From Arthrobacter sp. M2012083 (lineage in GTDB: Bacteria > Actinomycetota > Actinomycetes > Actinomycetales > Micrococcaceae), in contig NZ_AKKK01000039.1 in NCBI RefSeq assembly GCF_000281065.1, forward strand, positions 62,001-126,000: 64,000 nucleotides of DNA, read 5' to 3'. The notes below the pieces were generated by a model that saw nothing but the letters and a program-made list of their open reading frames with translations, was not told the origin of the DNA and did no database searches. Made by a program: the position numbers and the translations under genes. Below, in pieces: positions 39,824-49,324 of the stretch; the stretch's first letter is position 1, and every line of letters begins with the position of its first letter.

Positions 39824-40804
39824 TTACAACCGGGCCTTTGCGGCCAGGTCTTGACGCGGGTTGGCGTCGGTGGTGGCGGCAGCGAACGCCTTCACAGCTT
39901 CTTCCGCTTCCTTGTTCAGGTTTTGGGGAACCGCGACGTCGATGGTCACCAGCAGGTCGCCGGTCGCCTTGGACGTTTTCACACCACGGCCTTTGACCCG
40001 GAGAGTCCGGCCCGAGGGTGTCCCAGCGGGGACGCGAACCTTGACGGTGTCGCCGTCGAGCGTTGGCACTTCGATGGTGGCGCCCAGCGCCGCTTCCGCG
40101 AACGTGACGGGCACGTGGATGCGGATGTTGTCGCCGTCGCGCTGGAAGAAGTCGTGGGGCTTGACGCTCACCGTGATGATGAGGTCGCCATTGCCGGCCG
40201 GGCCAACGTTGCCCTTGCCGCGCTGACGGACTTTCTGCCCGTCCTTGATGCCGGCGGGAATCTTGACGTCGATCACGTTGCCATTGCTTTCACGCAGGCT
40301 GACCGTAGTCCCCTTTATGGAGCCGGCAAACGAAATGGACGTGGTGGCCGTACGATCCGAGCCCTTTTGCGGTGCGCGCTGGAACCCGGTCTGGCCGGCT
40401 CCGCCGAAGCCACCTCCAAACAGGTCAGCGAACTCCGGAGGAATGCCGCCGCCTGCAGGTTGACGAGCACCCGGCCCGCCCCCAAACAGACCACCAAAGA
40501 GGTCCTCAAACCCACCATTGGCCCCGGCGCCACCCCGCCCGGCCCCGGCACCCGGAGCAAACCGGGCACCACCCATAGCGCGGATGGCATCGTACTGCTG
40601 CCGATCCTCAGGACTCGACAACACCGAGTAAGCCTCGGAAATGTCCTTGAACTTCTTCTCCGCAGCAGCATCCCCGGAGTTCGTATCAGGGTGATGCTCC
40701 CGCGCTAGCTTGCGGTAAGCCTTCTTGATATCCGCGTCGGACGCGTCCTTGGCGATACCAAGGATCGCGTAAAAATCCTTTTCAACCCAGTCCTGGCTGG
40801 CCAA
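39824..40804 (-). CDS. dnaJ: DnaJ-type co-chaperone without zinc finger (CbpA-like)
   Basis: A 326-residue J-domain protein. J-domain residues 9-75 include HPD at 38-40; residues about 85-150 are a Gly/Phe-rich linker (GGFEDLFGGLFGGGPG, FADLFGGGFGG); two beta-sandwich substrate domains follow (GTTVSLRESNGNVIDVKIPAGIKDGQKVR). No CxxCxGxG zinc-finger repeats are present, so this is the type II form found second in actinobacterial dnaK operons. It stimulates the DnaK ATPase and delivers clients. It is separated from grpE by a 178-bp gap filled with a large hairpin, and precedes hspR by 10 bp. Confidence 0.92.
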   Translation of the reverse strand: MASQDWVEKDFYAILGIAKDASDADIKKAYRKLAREHHPDTNSGDAAAEKKFKDISEAYSVLSSPEDRQQYDAIRAMGGARFAPGAGAGRGGAGANGGFEDLFGGLFGGGPGARQPAGGGIPPEFADLFGGGFGGAGQTGFQRAPQKGSDRTATTSISFAGSIKGTTVSLRESNGNVIDVKIPAGIKDGQKVRQRGKGNVGPAGNGDLIITVSVKPHDFFQRDGDNIRIHVPVTFAEAALGATIEVPTLDGDTVKVRVPAGTPSGRTLRVKGRGVKTSKATGDLLVTIDVAVPQNLNKEAEEAVKAFAAATTDANPRQDLAAKARL

Positions 40805-40861
40805 GAGCGTTTCCTTTCAATCAAAACTAAAGCGTTACGGCGAGATTACCGCCGAGCCGGA

Positions 40862-40965
40862 GCGGATGAGGGGGCCCGGGAGTGGCATCGGGCCTACCGG
40901 AGCCGGGTGGCTTTGGATCGAAGATCCCAAGCCACCCGGCGTAGGGGCGGGGCCCCCTCATCCGC
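40862..40965. repeat. 104-nt nested inverted repeat between grpE and dnaJ
   Basis: Outer arms GCGGATGAGGGGGCCC (40862-40877) and 40950-40965 are exact reverse complements (16 bp). Inside, CCGGGTGGCTTTGGATC (40903-40919) pairs with 40923-40939 with a single mismatch and a 3-nt loop. The structure is far larger than a normal terminator and has no T-run. Inside an operon it may limit downstream transcription or set mRNA processing, or be a mobile palindromic repeat. Confidence 0.85.
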
Positions 40966-40982
40966 GCAGGCGTGGTGAGTGG

Positions 40983-41642
40983 TTACGCCGGAACCGCGAC
41001 GATGACCTGGGCTGCACGCAGGACACGCTCGCCGGAGCGGTATCCGGAGCGCAGCACCTGGCTGACCGTGTCAACCTCGATGTCTTCGCCGGGCTGCTGG
41101 ATGAGTGCCTCGTGGATGGTGGGGTCGAATTCGACTCCGGTGTCCGCGATGCGTTCCAGTCCGTACGTCTTCAGCGCGCTCTCCAGCTTGGTGGCGATGG
41201 CGGCGAAGGGGCCGCCTTCGAGGTCACCGTGCTGGCGGGCAGCATCGACGTCGTCCAGCACCGGGAGCAGTGAGTTGAGGACGCCGATGACGGCCATCTC
41301 TCCTGCTACGGCGCGGTCCCGTTCGACACGCTTGCGGTAGTTGACGTACTCAGCCTGAAGGCGGAGGAGGTCGTTGCGGAGCTCCGCTGCCTGGGCTTCG
41401 GCCGCGGCACCGGAGGCTACCGATTCCTCGGCCGGCACCTCTACCCCGTTGAGGATTTCCTCAGCCTGGGAAAGAGCGTCACCGTCCGTGGGGGCGGCAT
41501 TGCCTTCGGTGGGAGCTGCAGCTTCGCTATCGGGGTGACGGGCTGCCCCGGTCTCCGGGTCAACCTTGCGGTTGTCCCGGATTACCGGCTTGCGCGGCTC
41601 GTTGCCTTCTGAATGCTCTGCTTCGTTGCCGTGGTGAGGCAT
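40983..41642 (-). CDS. grpE: nucleotide exchange factor GrpE
   Basis: A 219-residue GrpE. An acidic, disordered N-terminal region (about 1-75, many Glu and Ala) leads into the coiled-coil helix (AEAQAAELRNDLLRLQAEYVNYRKRVERDR) and the beta-wing domain with LLPVLDDVDAARQHGDLEGGPFAAI, GVEFDPTIHEALI and QVLRSGYRSGERVLRAAQVIVA. It releases ADP from DnaK. It begins 2 bp after the dnaK stop region on the minus strand (dnaK ends at 41645), so translation is coupled. Length and motifs are typical for Micrococcaceae. Confidence 0.95.
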   Translation of the reverse strand: MPHHGNEAEHSEGNEPRKPVIRDNRKVDPETGAARHPDSEAAAPTEGNAAPTDGDALSQAEEILNGVEVPAEESVASGAAAEAQAAELRNDLLRLQAEYVNYRKRVERDRAVAGEMAVIGVLNSLLPVLDDVDAARQHGDLEGGPFAAIATKLESALKTYGLERIADTGVEFDPTIHEALIQQPGEDIEVDTVSQVLRSGYRSGERVLRAAQVIVAVPA

Positions 41643-41644
41643 GG

Positions 41645-43573
<1,929 letters not shown>

Positions 43574-43605
43574 TCACTGCCGGGAGCCCACTCAACAATC
43601 GGCTA

Positions 43606-43626
43606 GTTGAGCGTTCTGCACTCAAC
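43606..43626. promoter_or_regulatory. HAIR element 1 (HspR operator)
   Basis: GTTGAGC-N7-ACTCAAC is an inverted repeat with the 7-bp spacing of the HspR consensus CTTGAGT-N7-ACTCAAG. It overlaps the -10 side of the dnaK promoter. Confidence 0.85.
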
Positions 43627-43652
43627 TGTACTCAGGCTCAGATTTAAGTCAA
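43625..43652 (-). promoter_or_regulatory. dnaK operon promoter
   Basis: On the minus strand TTGACT (43652-43647) is a good -35 and TACAGT (43630-43625) a fair -10, spaced 16 bp. The -10 abuts HAIR element 1, and HAIR element 2 lies just upstream of the -35. Confidence 0.65.
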
Positions 43653-43658
43653 TCCAAA

Positions 43659-43679
43659 CTTGAGTGGACTACGCTCAAC
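43659..43679. promoter_or_regulatory. HAIR element 2 (HspR operator)
   Basis: CTTGAGT-N7-GCTCAAC: the left half is exact consensus and the right half differs at its ends. Centre-to-centre distance to HAIR 1 is 53 bp, about five helical turns. Confidence 0.85.
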
Positions 43680-43781
43680 TTTGCTTATTGACGGTTGGAA
43701 ATCCCCGGGATCACGCGGTTGTAGGGCTGGTTTCGCCGACGGTGAACTGGTCAAGTCTGCCGACGCTCAAACGGGTTGGCG

Positions 43782-44702
43782 TCACTCAGACGGAGTGGGG
43801 ACACCCACATCCTGGTGGCCTGGGCGAATTTGAGTGGCGTCAGCGGCTTGAGCGGCGCCCAGTGGCTCCGGGTTGTACACCCACGCCACCAGTACCACGG
43901 AGATGATCATCAGCAGGAACCAAGCCAAGAGCTTGTCGATGGAAACCGCCTGCCAACCGTCCAGCTGGTTTGGATACAGCCAGGCGCGGGACCACGTGCC
44001 GATGTTCTCGGCGAACCAGATGAACAGCGACACCAGCAGGAACGACACCAGGATTGGCATGCGGAAGCGACGCCGGAACACCCGGAAGTGCATCACGCAC
44101 CGTCCGTAGACAAGCACGACGGCGGCCAGCAGCACCCAGCGTGCGTCAAAGATGTAGTGGTGGGAGAAGAAGTTGACGTAGATCGCGCCAGCGACGAGGG
44201 CCGTGATCCACCGCCGCGGGTATCGGTCAAAGCGGAGGTCGAACAGCCGGAAAACCCGCACCATATAGGAACCCACAGCGGCATACATAAAACCGCTGAA
44301 CAACGGTACGGCCCCGATCCGCAGGACGCCCTCCGCCTCATAAGCCCAGGAGCCGACGTCGGTTTTGAACAACTCCATTACTGTCCCCACCACGTGGAAC
44401 AGCAGGATCACCCGCAGTTCCCGGAGGGTCTCGAGCCTGAAGCTGATCATCAGAACTTGGACCACAATTGCGGCGATGGTCAGGAAGTCGTTCCTAGCGA
44501 GGCCCGCGTTGTCCGGGTACCAAAGCCGGGCAGCGATGATTACCGCGAGCAAAGCCGCTCCGAACACACATGCCCAGGCCTGCTTCAGCCCGAACACCAC
44601 AAACTCGGTGAGCCCTTCCCGGAGCCGTCCCCCGCGGGCGCGGTCCAAATATCGGTGGGCGGCGTCGTCGATGGACTGCTCAACCGAGGTGAAATTACGC
44701 AT
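43782..44702 (-). CDS. DUF817 integral membrane protein
   Basis: A 306-residue protein with about eight hydrophobic helices that matches DUF817: FVVFGLKQAWACVFGAALLAV, VVGTVMELFKTDVGSWAYE, GAVPLFSGFMYAAVGSYMVR, YVNFFSHHYIFDARW and SLFIWFAENIGTWSRAWLYP. The conserved Glu, Lys and His pairs within the membrane suggest a transport or enzymatic role, but none is known. Its ATG (44702) lies 8 bp inside the end of the MpaB-like gene, so the two are coupled. It is downstream of the dnaK promoter region, in the same direction, but with about 270 bp between. Confidence 0.85.
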   Translation of the reverse strand: MRNFTSVEQSIDDAAHRYLDRARGGRLREGLTEFVVFGLKQAWACVFGAALLAVIIAARLWYPDNAGLARNDFLTIAAIVVQVLMISFRLETLRELRVILLFHVVGTVMELFKTDVGSWAYEAEGVLRIGAVPLFSGFMYAAVGSYMVRVFRLFDLRFDRYPRRWITALVAGAIYVNFFSHHYIFDARWVLLAAVVLVYGRCVMHFRVFRRRFRMPILVSFLLVSLFIWFAENIGTWSRAWLYPNQLDGWQAVSIDKLLAWFLLMIISVVLVAWVYNPEPLGAAQAADATQIRPGHQDVGVPTPSE

Positions 44703-45486
44703 GGTCGGGCATTCTGCTTGGCTTGATTTGGCTCAAGTAATAGTCCCTCGGCCAGTGCCGGACACGCCGCGGCAACCGCGGGTAAACGCGCCCCACCATG
44801 CGCATCGTACGTTCGTAGCGCCGCGCCTGGCCCGGACCCCAAGCGAATCCGAAACCTTCACGAACATGCTCAGGCAACAAGCCTGCCGTGACGAAGCGTG
44901 CCAGCGGCATGGCCAGGCGCATCATGGCCGGCCCCGCTTCCGGGTACAGCAGATCCCGGGCGATCTTGCGGGCCTTTTCGTCTGGCTGCAACGTTGCCAC
45001 GCGAGTATCCCAATACGCGGCAAAGGCTGCACGATCTGCCGGCCACTTGTGAGGCGGAAGCTGCAGTGCCGTCCCTATCCGCGCATAGTCGCGGTACATA
45101 CGGTCGGCCGTTTCGTCGTCGAGCGGCCCATGAACCTGCTGGTAAACGGTGACCGCCGTGTTGTAAAGAGTAGCAACGACCCACAGTTGGGAATCGGCGT
45201 CGAAGGCGTTGTAACCGGCTGAAACATCGTCGGCGTTCCGACGAACAGGCGCGTGGGCCCGATTGACGGCGCGCCGCACTGCCGTGACCTGTTCCTCGGT
45301 GCCGTAAACCACGGCGTAGACATAGGTCAGCGTGGCGCGGAGCCTGTCCTGCGGCCTGTGGGCGAAGTTGCTGTGGTCCGCCACTCCGTGACCGACCCGG
45401 GGGTCGGCAATCTGAAGGAGGATCGCGCGGCCCGCACCGGCGAGAAGAATACCCTCCGCGCCGATGTCTGCAAGTCCTCGAGCCAT
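44695..45486 (-). CDS. oxygenase MpaB family protein (DUF2236)
   Basis: A 263-residue protein of the MpaB/latex-clearing-protein (DUF2236) family: ILLAGAGRAILLQIADPRVGHGVADHS near the start (His-containing heme-site region), LRATLTYVYAVVYGTEEQ, VNRAHAPVR with the conserved NRxH, FDADSQLWVVATLYNTAV, and a late helix with PEHVREGFGFAWGPGQ. Some relatives are heme oxygenases that cleave fatty or isoprenoid chains; here no partner confirms that. It overlaps the DUF817 gene by 8 bp. Preceded by the TetR gene at 45504, transcribed in the same direction. Confidence 0.83.
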   Translation of the reverse strand: MARGLADIGAEGILLAGAGRAILLQIADPRVGHGVADHSNFAHRPQDRLRATLTYVYAVVYGTEEQVTAVRRAVNRAHAPVRRNADDVSAGYNAFDADSQLWVVATLYNTAVTVYQQVHGPLDDETADRMYRDYARIGTALQLPPHKWPADRAAFAAYWDTRVATLQPDEKARKIARDLLYPEAGPAMMRLAMPLARFVTAGLLPEHVREGFGFAWGPGQARRYERTMRMVGRVYPRLPRRVRHWPRDYYLSQIKPSRMPDHA

Positions 45487-45503
45487 CTGAATACTGTAGC
45501 GCC

Positions 45504-46247
45504 CTAGCCTTGGAGCCCCACGACGCCCTGAAGAACACCCAACTGATGCTCGAACAGCTCATCGCGAGCGGCAAAGGTATCGCGTCCGTACTGCCCAAAA
45601 ACCTCAAAGCTGACCGCCCCAAACACTGACGTCCACACCAGCACACCGCGCGCCATGGACGCATCGGGAACTGCGAGGTTCATTTGGGTGCGAATCGCGG
45701 CCAGATCTTCGGCCAAGGCCGGAGGAATCACGACGGCGGACGTCACCTGTGCGTCCAGGGCACCTGCCCGGTAGGCGGCATCGAAAACGCCCACCAGACG
45801 GACGATGACGCGGGTTCCTGGCACCGTGGTGCGCTCGCCCGGGGCTTGATACCCGGGCACAGGGCTGCCGAAGAGCAGGGCGTAGCTGGCAGGTTCGCGA
45901 ATTGCCCAGGTGCGCACGGCATGTGCCAGCGCTTTGAATTGTCCGGTGAAGTCATGCGCCGGCATGGCGTCCACCGCCGCATCAACTTCGTCGCCGAGCT
46001 CGTTGTAACCGTCGATCAACAGGAGCGTGAGGAGTTCGTCCCGGTTCTCTACGTAGCGGTACACAGCAGAGGACACGACGCCGAGATCCCTCGCCACTGC
46101 ACGGAGGGACAGCGCGGCTGCTCCGTGCAGGGCCAAGTGTTCCCGACCGATCCGAACAATGTCGGCGATGGTCTGAGTGCGGGCACGTTCGCGGGGGGTT
46201 GGGGGCTTCTCCTTGCTCAGTGCAGCGGCAGGTTCGGCTGGAGTCAT
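45504..46247 (-). CDS. TetR-family transcriptional regulator
   Basis: A 247-residue regulator. The TetR HTH lies at about residues 25-70 (IADIVRIGREHLALHGAAALSLRAVARDLGVVSSAVYRYVENRDELLTLLLIDGYNELG), followed by a TetR_C_13-like effector domain (ASYALLFGSPVPGYQAP). ATG 46245-46247 is chosen; an upstream in-frame start adds a few residues only. It is divergent from the NAD-epimerase gene at 46390, and two 15-bp palindromes in the gap are the likely operators, implying repression of both directions. The inducer is unknown. Confidence 0.87.
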   Translation of the reverse strand: MTPAEPAAALSKEKPPTPRERARTQTIADIVRIGREHLALHGAAALSLRAVARDLGVVSSAVYRYVENRDELLTLLLIDGYNELGDEVDAAVDAMPAHDFTGQFKALAHAVRTWAIREPASYALLFGSPVPGYQAPGERTTVPGTRVIVRLVGVFDAAYRAGALDAQVTSAVVIPPALAEDLAAIRTQMNLAVPDASMARGVLVWTSVFGAVSFEVFGQYGRDTFAARDELFEHQLGVLQGVVGLQG

Positions 46248-46286
46248 GACCTCAGCATGCCACAACAGAGAGCGCTGTCAACAAAC

Positions 46287-46350
46287 GAGAGCAGTGCTCT
46301 TGACTTTCGGTATGTGCTCAGTCATTCTGAATTAAGAGAGCAGTGCTCTC
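46287..46350. promoter_or_regulatory. twin TetR operators flanking a divergent promoter
   Basis: GAGAGCAGTGCTCTT (46287-46301) and GAGAGCAGTGCTCTC (46336-46350) are 15-bp palindromes, the second perfect about its central base. TTGACT (46300-46305) and CATTCT (46323-46328) fit a promoter for the rightward gene with 17-bp spacing, lying between the two sites. Confidence 0.75.
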
Positions 46351-46389
46351 GGATCAACATCCGACCTCGAGACCTAGAAGAAGGCACCC

Positions 46390-47328
46390 ATGTACGTCGT
46401 CACAGGAGCAGGACCCGTTGGCTACACCGTCGCGGAGCAACTGGCAGAGCAGGGTCATCAAGTCCGGGTGCTGACGCGCTCGGGCAGCGGCCCGGAGCAT
46501 CCCTTGATAGAACGGGTCCGGGCGGACGTCTCGGATCCTGCGCAGTTAGATGAGGCGATGAACGGCGCCGCCGCAGTCTTCCATTGCATCCACGGCTCCG
46601 CCTACCGGGCAGCAGCGTGGGCCGCCGAACTCCCCCACGCCGAGCAAGTGGTGATGGATGCAGCAGCGGCCGCGGGCGCCATCGTCGTTTTTCCGGAAAG
46701 CCTGTACTCGTACAGCGAGCCGGACCGGATCATGACGGAATCGAGCCCGCGGGAAGCTACCGGTGGCAAGCGCGGCATCAGGACCGCATTGCTGGCAGCC
46801 CGGCAGGCGCATGCGGCCAGCACCGTCAGCGTTGTTGCCGGCGATTTCTTCGGACCCCGCGTGAAGATGGCACATGCCGGGGAGCGGATGGTGACGCCGA
46901 TCCTGGCGGGCAAGGCAGTGCAGTTCATCGGGTCAATCAACCAGCCGCATTCCTTCACGTACGTCCCGGACCTGGCCGCCGCCATGATCGCAGCAGCCCG
47001 GCAGCCCGAGCTGTGGAACACTGTGCTGCACGCCCCCACAGGCCCGGCAGTCACCCAGCGGGAGATGGCCGCAGCGCATGCGGAGGCCGCAGGCGTTGCT
47101 GCACCCAAGGTGAGCGCCGTGCCCGGATGGGTGCTGCGGATCGCCGGAGTTTTCTCCACGGATATGCGCGAGCTTGCCGAATTGCTGTACCAGTTTGAGC
47201 GCCCGTTCGTGATGGATTCCTCGCAGAGCCAGAAGCACCTGGGTCTCGAGCCGACCCCCTTGGCGCATGCCGCTGCAGCAACCGTGACGTGGTGGCGCAG
47301 CACCGTTCAAGTAGGCGCGGGAGGCTAA
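46390..47328 (+). CDS. NAD-dependent epimerase/dehydratase family protein
   Basis: A 312-residue Rossmann protein of the extended/atypical SDR class. The N-terminus MYVVTGAGPVGYTVAEQLAEQGHQVRVLTR has the TGAGPVG cofactor loop; FPESLYSYSEPDR carries the YxxxD region where epimerases have YxxxK, so it may bind NAD(P) without classical epimerase chemistry; HSFTYVPDLAAAMI is typical of the NmrA/epimerase group. It lies directly under the twin palindromes with the TetR gene on the other side, suggesting an inducible detoxification or metabolite-modifying enzyme. Its TAA overlaps the stop of the PhyH gene. Confidence 0.8.
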   Translation: MYVVTGAGPVGYTVAEQLAEQGHQVRVLTRSGSGPEHPLIERVRADVSDPAQLDEAMNGAAAVFHCIHGSAYRAAAWAAELPHAEQVVMDAAAAAGAIVVFPESLYSYSEPDRIMTESSPREATGGKRGIRTALLAARQAHAASTVSVVAGDFFGPRVKMAHAGERMVTPILAGKAVQFIGSINQPHSFTYVPDLAAAMIAAARQPELWNTVLHAPTGPAVTQREMAAAHAEAAGVAAPKVSAVPGWVLRIAGVFSTDMRELAELLYQFERPFVMDSSQSQKHLGLEPTPLAHAAAATVTWWRSTVQVGAGG

Positions 47329-48176
47329 AGGCCGTCGTTATAGTTCCAGTGCTCCTGCCAGCGCCAATCGATGGGCTCACTGAGGCGCTGGTACCGGATG
47401 TCGGTGGACAGGCGCATGGTGCCGTTGAGGTCGGCGTTGTCCAGGGCCGCGTGGACAATATGCGCCGAGTGGACCACCACGTCACCAACCTCGTAGTCGG
47501 TCACGAGCCACCGGGCATCCCGCTCGTCCGCCAGCCTGGGGAGGTCCGCAGTGATGGAGGCGGCCGGCATCTTCAGCGTCCCCTCACGCTCCTCCGCCAT
47601 CACCCAGTGGTGACTGCCCTCCAGATAAGCCAGACCGCCCCGCTCTCGCGGACAATCACCCAATGGAATCCACATGGACAACACACGATCACTGCCTTCG
47701 CGGAGATACACAAGATCGTAGTGAGCCTGGGTTGCCGTTCCTATGCCGCTGTCACCGGGCTTGGTGTGGCGAATGATTTTTCGCCGATGCAGATGGACGT
47801 CATCTTCGAGGAACCAGGCGAACCAGTCGGCAATCCCCTCTGCAGTGCACAGTGCTTGATACTCCGGCCCGGGAACAATGTGGTCGAAGAGGCCCCGGCG
47901 CAACGCAGCACGGTCCACGTCCCCGGGCGCCGCAATGCCCGCACGGGGATCCGTACCCTCCGCGTACACGTTGGCTCCGCTCAACGAGTCAAAATAGAAC
48001 TCCCTGAAATCCAGCAGCTGTTCCGGGTTCAACTGCCCCTTCAAGTAGAGGTACCCGTCCTTTCGGAGCCCGGCCCACAGCGCTTCACGGTCCCGTCGCT
48101 GGGAAGGGGGTACCGGTTCCAGCTCGGCGAGGCGGGATTCCGATTCGTCCAGGACGTAGCCATTCGAAGTCAACAT
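47325..48176 (-). CDS. phytanoyl-CoA dioxygenase (PhyH) family protein
   Basis: A 283-residue Fe(II)/2-oxoglutarate dioxygenase-like protein. TQAHYDL provides the His-x-Asp pair, HSAHIVHAA gives the distal iron-binding His, and RLSTDIRYQ gives the 2-oxoglutarate-binding Arg. YLYLKGQLNPEQL near residue 45 matches the PhyH start. ATG 48174-48176 is chosen; a GTG at 48185 would add three residues. It is divergent from an AraC regulator at 48321; this pairing is common in Actinobacteria and suggests catabolism or modification of a natural product or sugar-linked acid. Substrate unknown. Confidence 0.85.
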   Translation of the reverse strand: MLTSNGYVLDESESRLAELEPVPPSQRRDREALWAGLRKDGYLYLKGQLNPEQLLDFREFYFDSLSGANVYAEGTDPRAGIAAPGDVDRAALRRGLFDHIVPGPEYQALCTAEGIADWFAWFLEDDVHLHRRKIIRHTKPGDSGIGTATQAHYDLVYLREGSDRVLSMWIPLGDCPRERGGLAYLEGSHHWVMAEEREGTLKMPAASITADLPRLADERDARWLVTDYEVGDVVVHSAHIVHAALDNADLNGTMRLSTDIRYQRLSEPIDWRWQEHWNYNDGL

Positions 48177-48320
48177 AGTCCCCACTGTGGCAGTGGTGGG
48201 CGGTCACGTGAATGGACTCCGGTTTCTGAGGACTTGGACTTTTGTGAGGCTTTTTTGGCGAGTGGGGCCGGCTTGCCGTTGGCGTTTGTTTTGCGCCCTT
48301 GGCCGGGGCAGCATTGGCCC

Positions 48321-49187
48321 ATGGACGATTGGTCAACATACCGGCATCCGGCGTCTCCCCTGAGGGATCTTGGCCTGGCGTGCCTGGGTGCCGGTGAGCA
48401 GAGTGGGATGTTGCCGTCCTTTGCCGGTCGAACCCTCAGCAGCCATGCCATAGTGCTGGTGAGCGAAGGATCCGGGCACTTCACTGTGGGCAGCAGGCGT
48501 TTCACGGTCCAGGCTCCTGCGATCATTCGGCTTTTCCCCGGAGTCAGCCACGGGTATGGACCTGGGCCGATGGGGTGGAAAGAGCATTGGTTATTGTTCA
48601 CCGGACCTACGGCGAGGGCATTGGAGGAGCTGGGGTGCTTCGTGCGGAGCCAAGCTCTCGTGCAGCTTGATGGCTCCTCGGAGGTCGGCCTGGAGGAGTC
48701 TCTTGGACTTTTTTCCGCCCTCCGCCAAGCTCTCCTAACGGGTGGACCACAAGGAGATCTGGACGCCTCCGTACTCTGCCAGCGGGTACTGATCCAGACG
48801 GGCACGCAGCCCAGTCCGGTCACCATCGACGCCCGGGCAAAAGACAACAGGCTACTCTCCGCACTTCGCGAAGGGGCCCACCTGCCGCTGACGTTGTCCC
48901 AGCTGGCCGCCTCGCTCAAGGTCCCGGTTCCAGAGCTCCGGCATGCAGTGCAGAGCGCTACCGGTGTTGGTCCCAAGGAGCTCATCATCCAACTCCGGAT
49001 GCAGCGCGCCCAGTCGCTGCTGGCTGACACGGACCTTCCCGTTCAAAGGATCGCGTCCCTCACCGGCTATGACGATCCCGCTTATTTCAGCCGGCTCTTC
49101 ACCAAGAAGACCGGGTCCTCGCCAAGCGGTTTCCGCCGGGAACACCAGCGTGCTGACCCTGCGGACCACCACACGTGGGATGTCTGA
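48321..49187 (+). CDS. AraC-family transcriptional regulator
   Basis: A 288-residue regulator: an AraC-type beta-barrel sensor domain in residues about 15-150 (HAIVLVSEGSGHFTVGSRRFTVQAPAIIRLFPGVSHGYGP) and two HTH motifs at the C-terminus (LPLTLSQLAASLKVPVPELRHAVQSATGVGPKELIIQLRMQRAQSLLADTDLPVQRIASLTGYDDPAYFSRLFTKKTGSSPSGFR). ATG 48321 is chosen; the frame is open far upstream only because it overlaps the opposite-strand PhyH gene. It likely controls the divergent PhyH dioxygenase gene, with about 145 bp between. The Tat-secreted propeller gene follows 137 bp later on the same strand. Confidence 0.88.
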   Translation: MDDWSTYRHPASPLRDLGLACLGAGEQSGMLPSFAGRTLSSHAIVLVSEGSGHFTVGSRRFTVQAPAIIRLFPGVSHGYGPGPMGWKEHWLLFTGPTARALEELGCFVRSQALVQLDGSSEVGLEESLGLFSALRQALLTGGPQGDLDASVLCQRVLIQTGTQPSPVTIDARAKDNRLLSALREGAHLPLTLSQLAASLKVPVPELRHAVQSATGVGPKELIIQLRMQRAQSLLADTDLPVQRIASLTGYDDPAYFSRLFTKKTGSSPSGFRREHQRADPADHHTWDV

Positions 49188-49324
49188 AAATGTTCGAATC
49201 ATGGATTTCCTGATGGCTGGCTGAAACGCTGGATGGAGTGCACAGGACGCCTCCGGAAACGTCCCCACAGCACGGATAACACTCTTGGAACCACCCCACG
49301 GGACACTCAATGAGGAGATCTTCC

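Noticed and set aside
43681..43781. A small gene between the HAIR elements and DUF817
   Set aside because: Short frames here lack a ribosome binding site and any recognisable sequence; the stretch seems to be plain intergenic DNA.
47289..49187. A 632-codon plus-strand frame ending in the AraC protein
   Set aside because: The first half is antisense to the PhyH gene; AraC homology starts at 48321.
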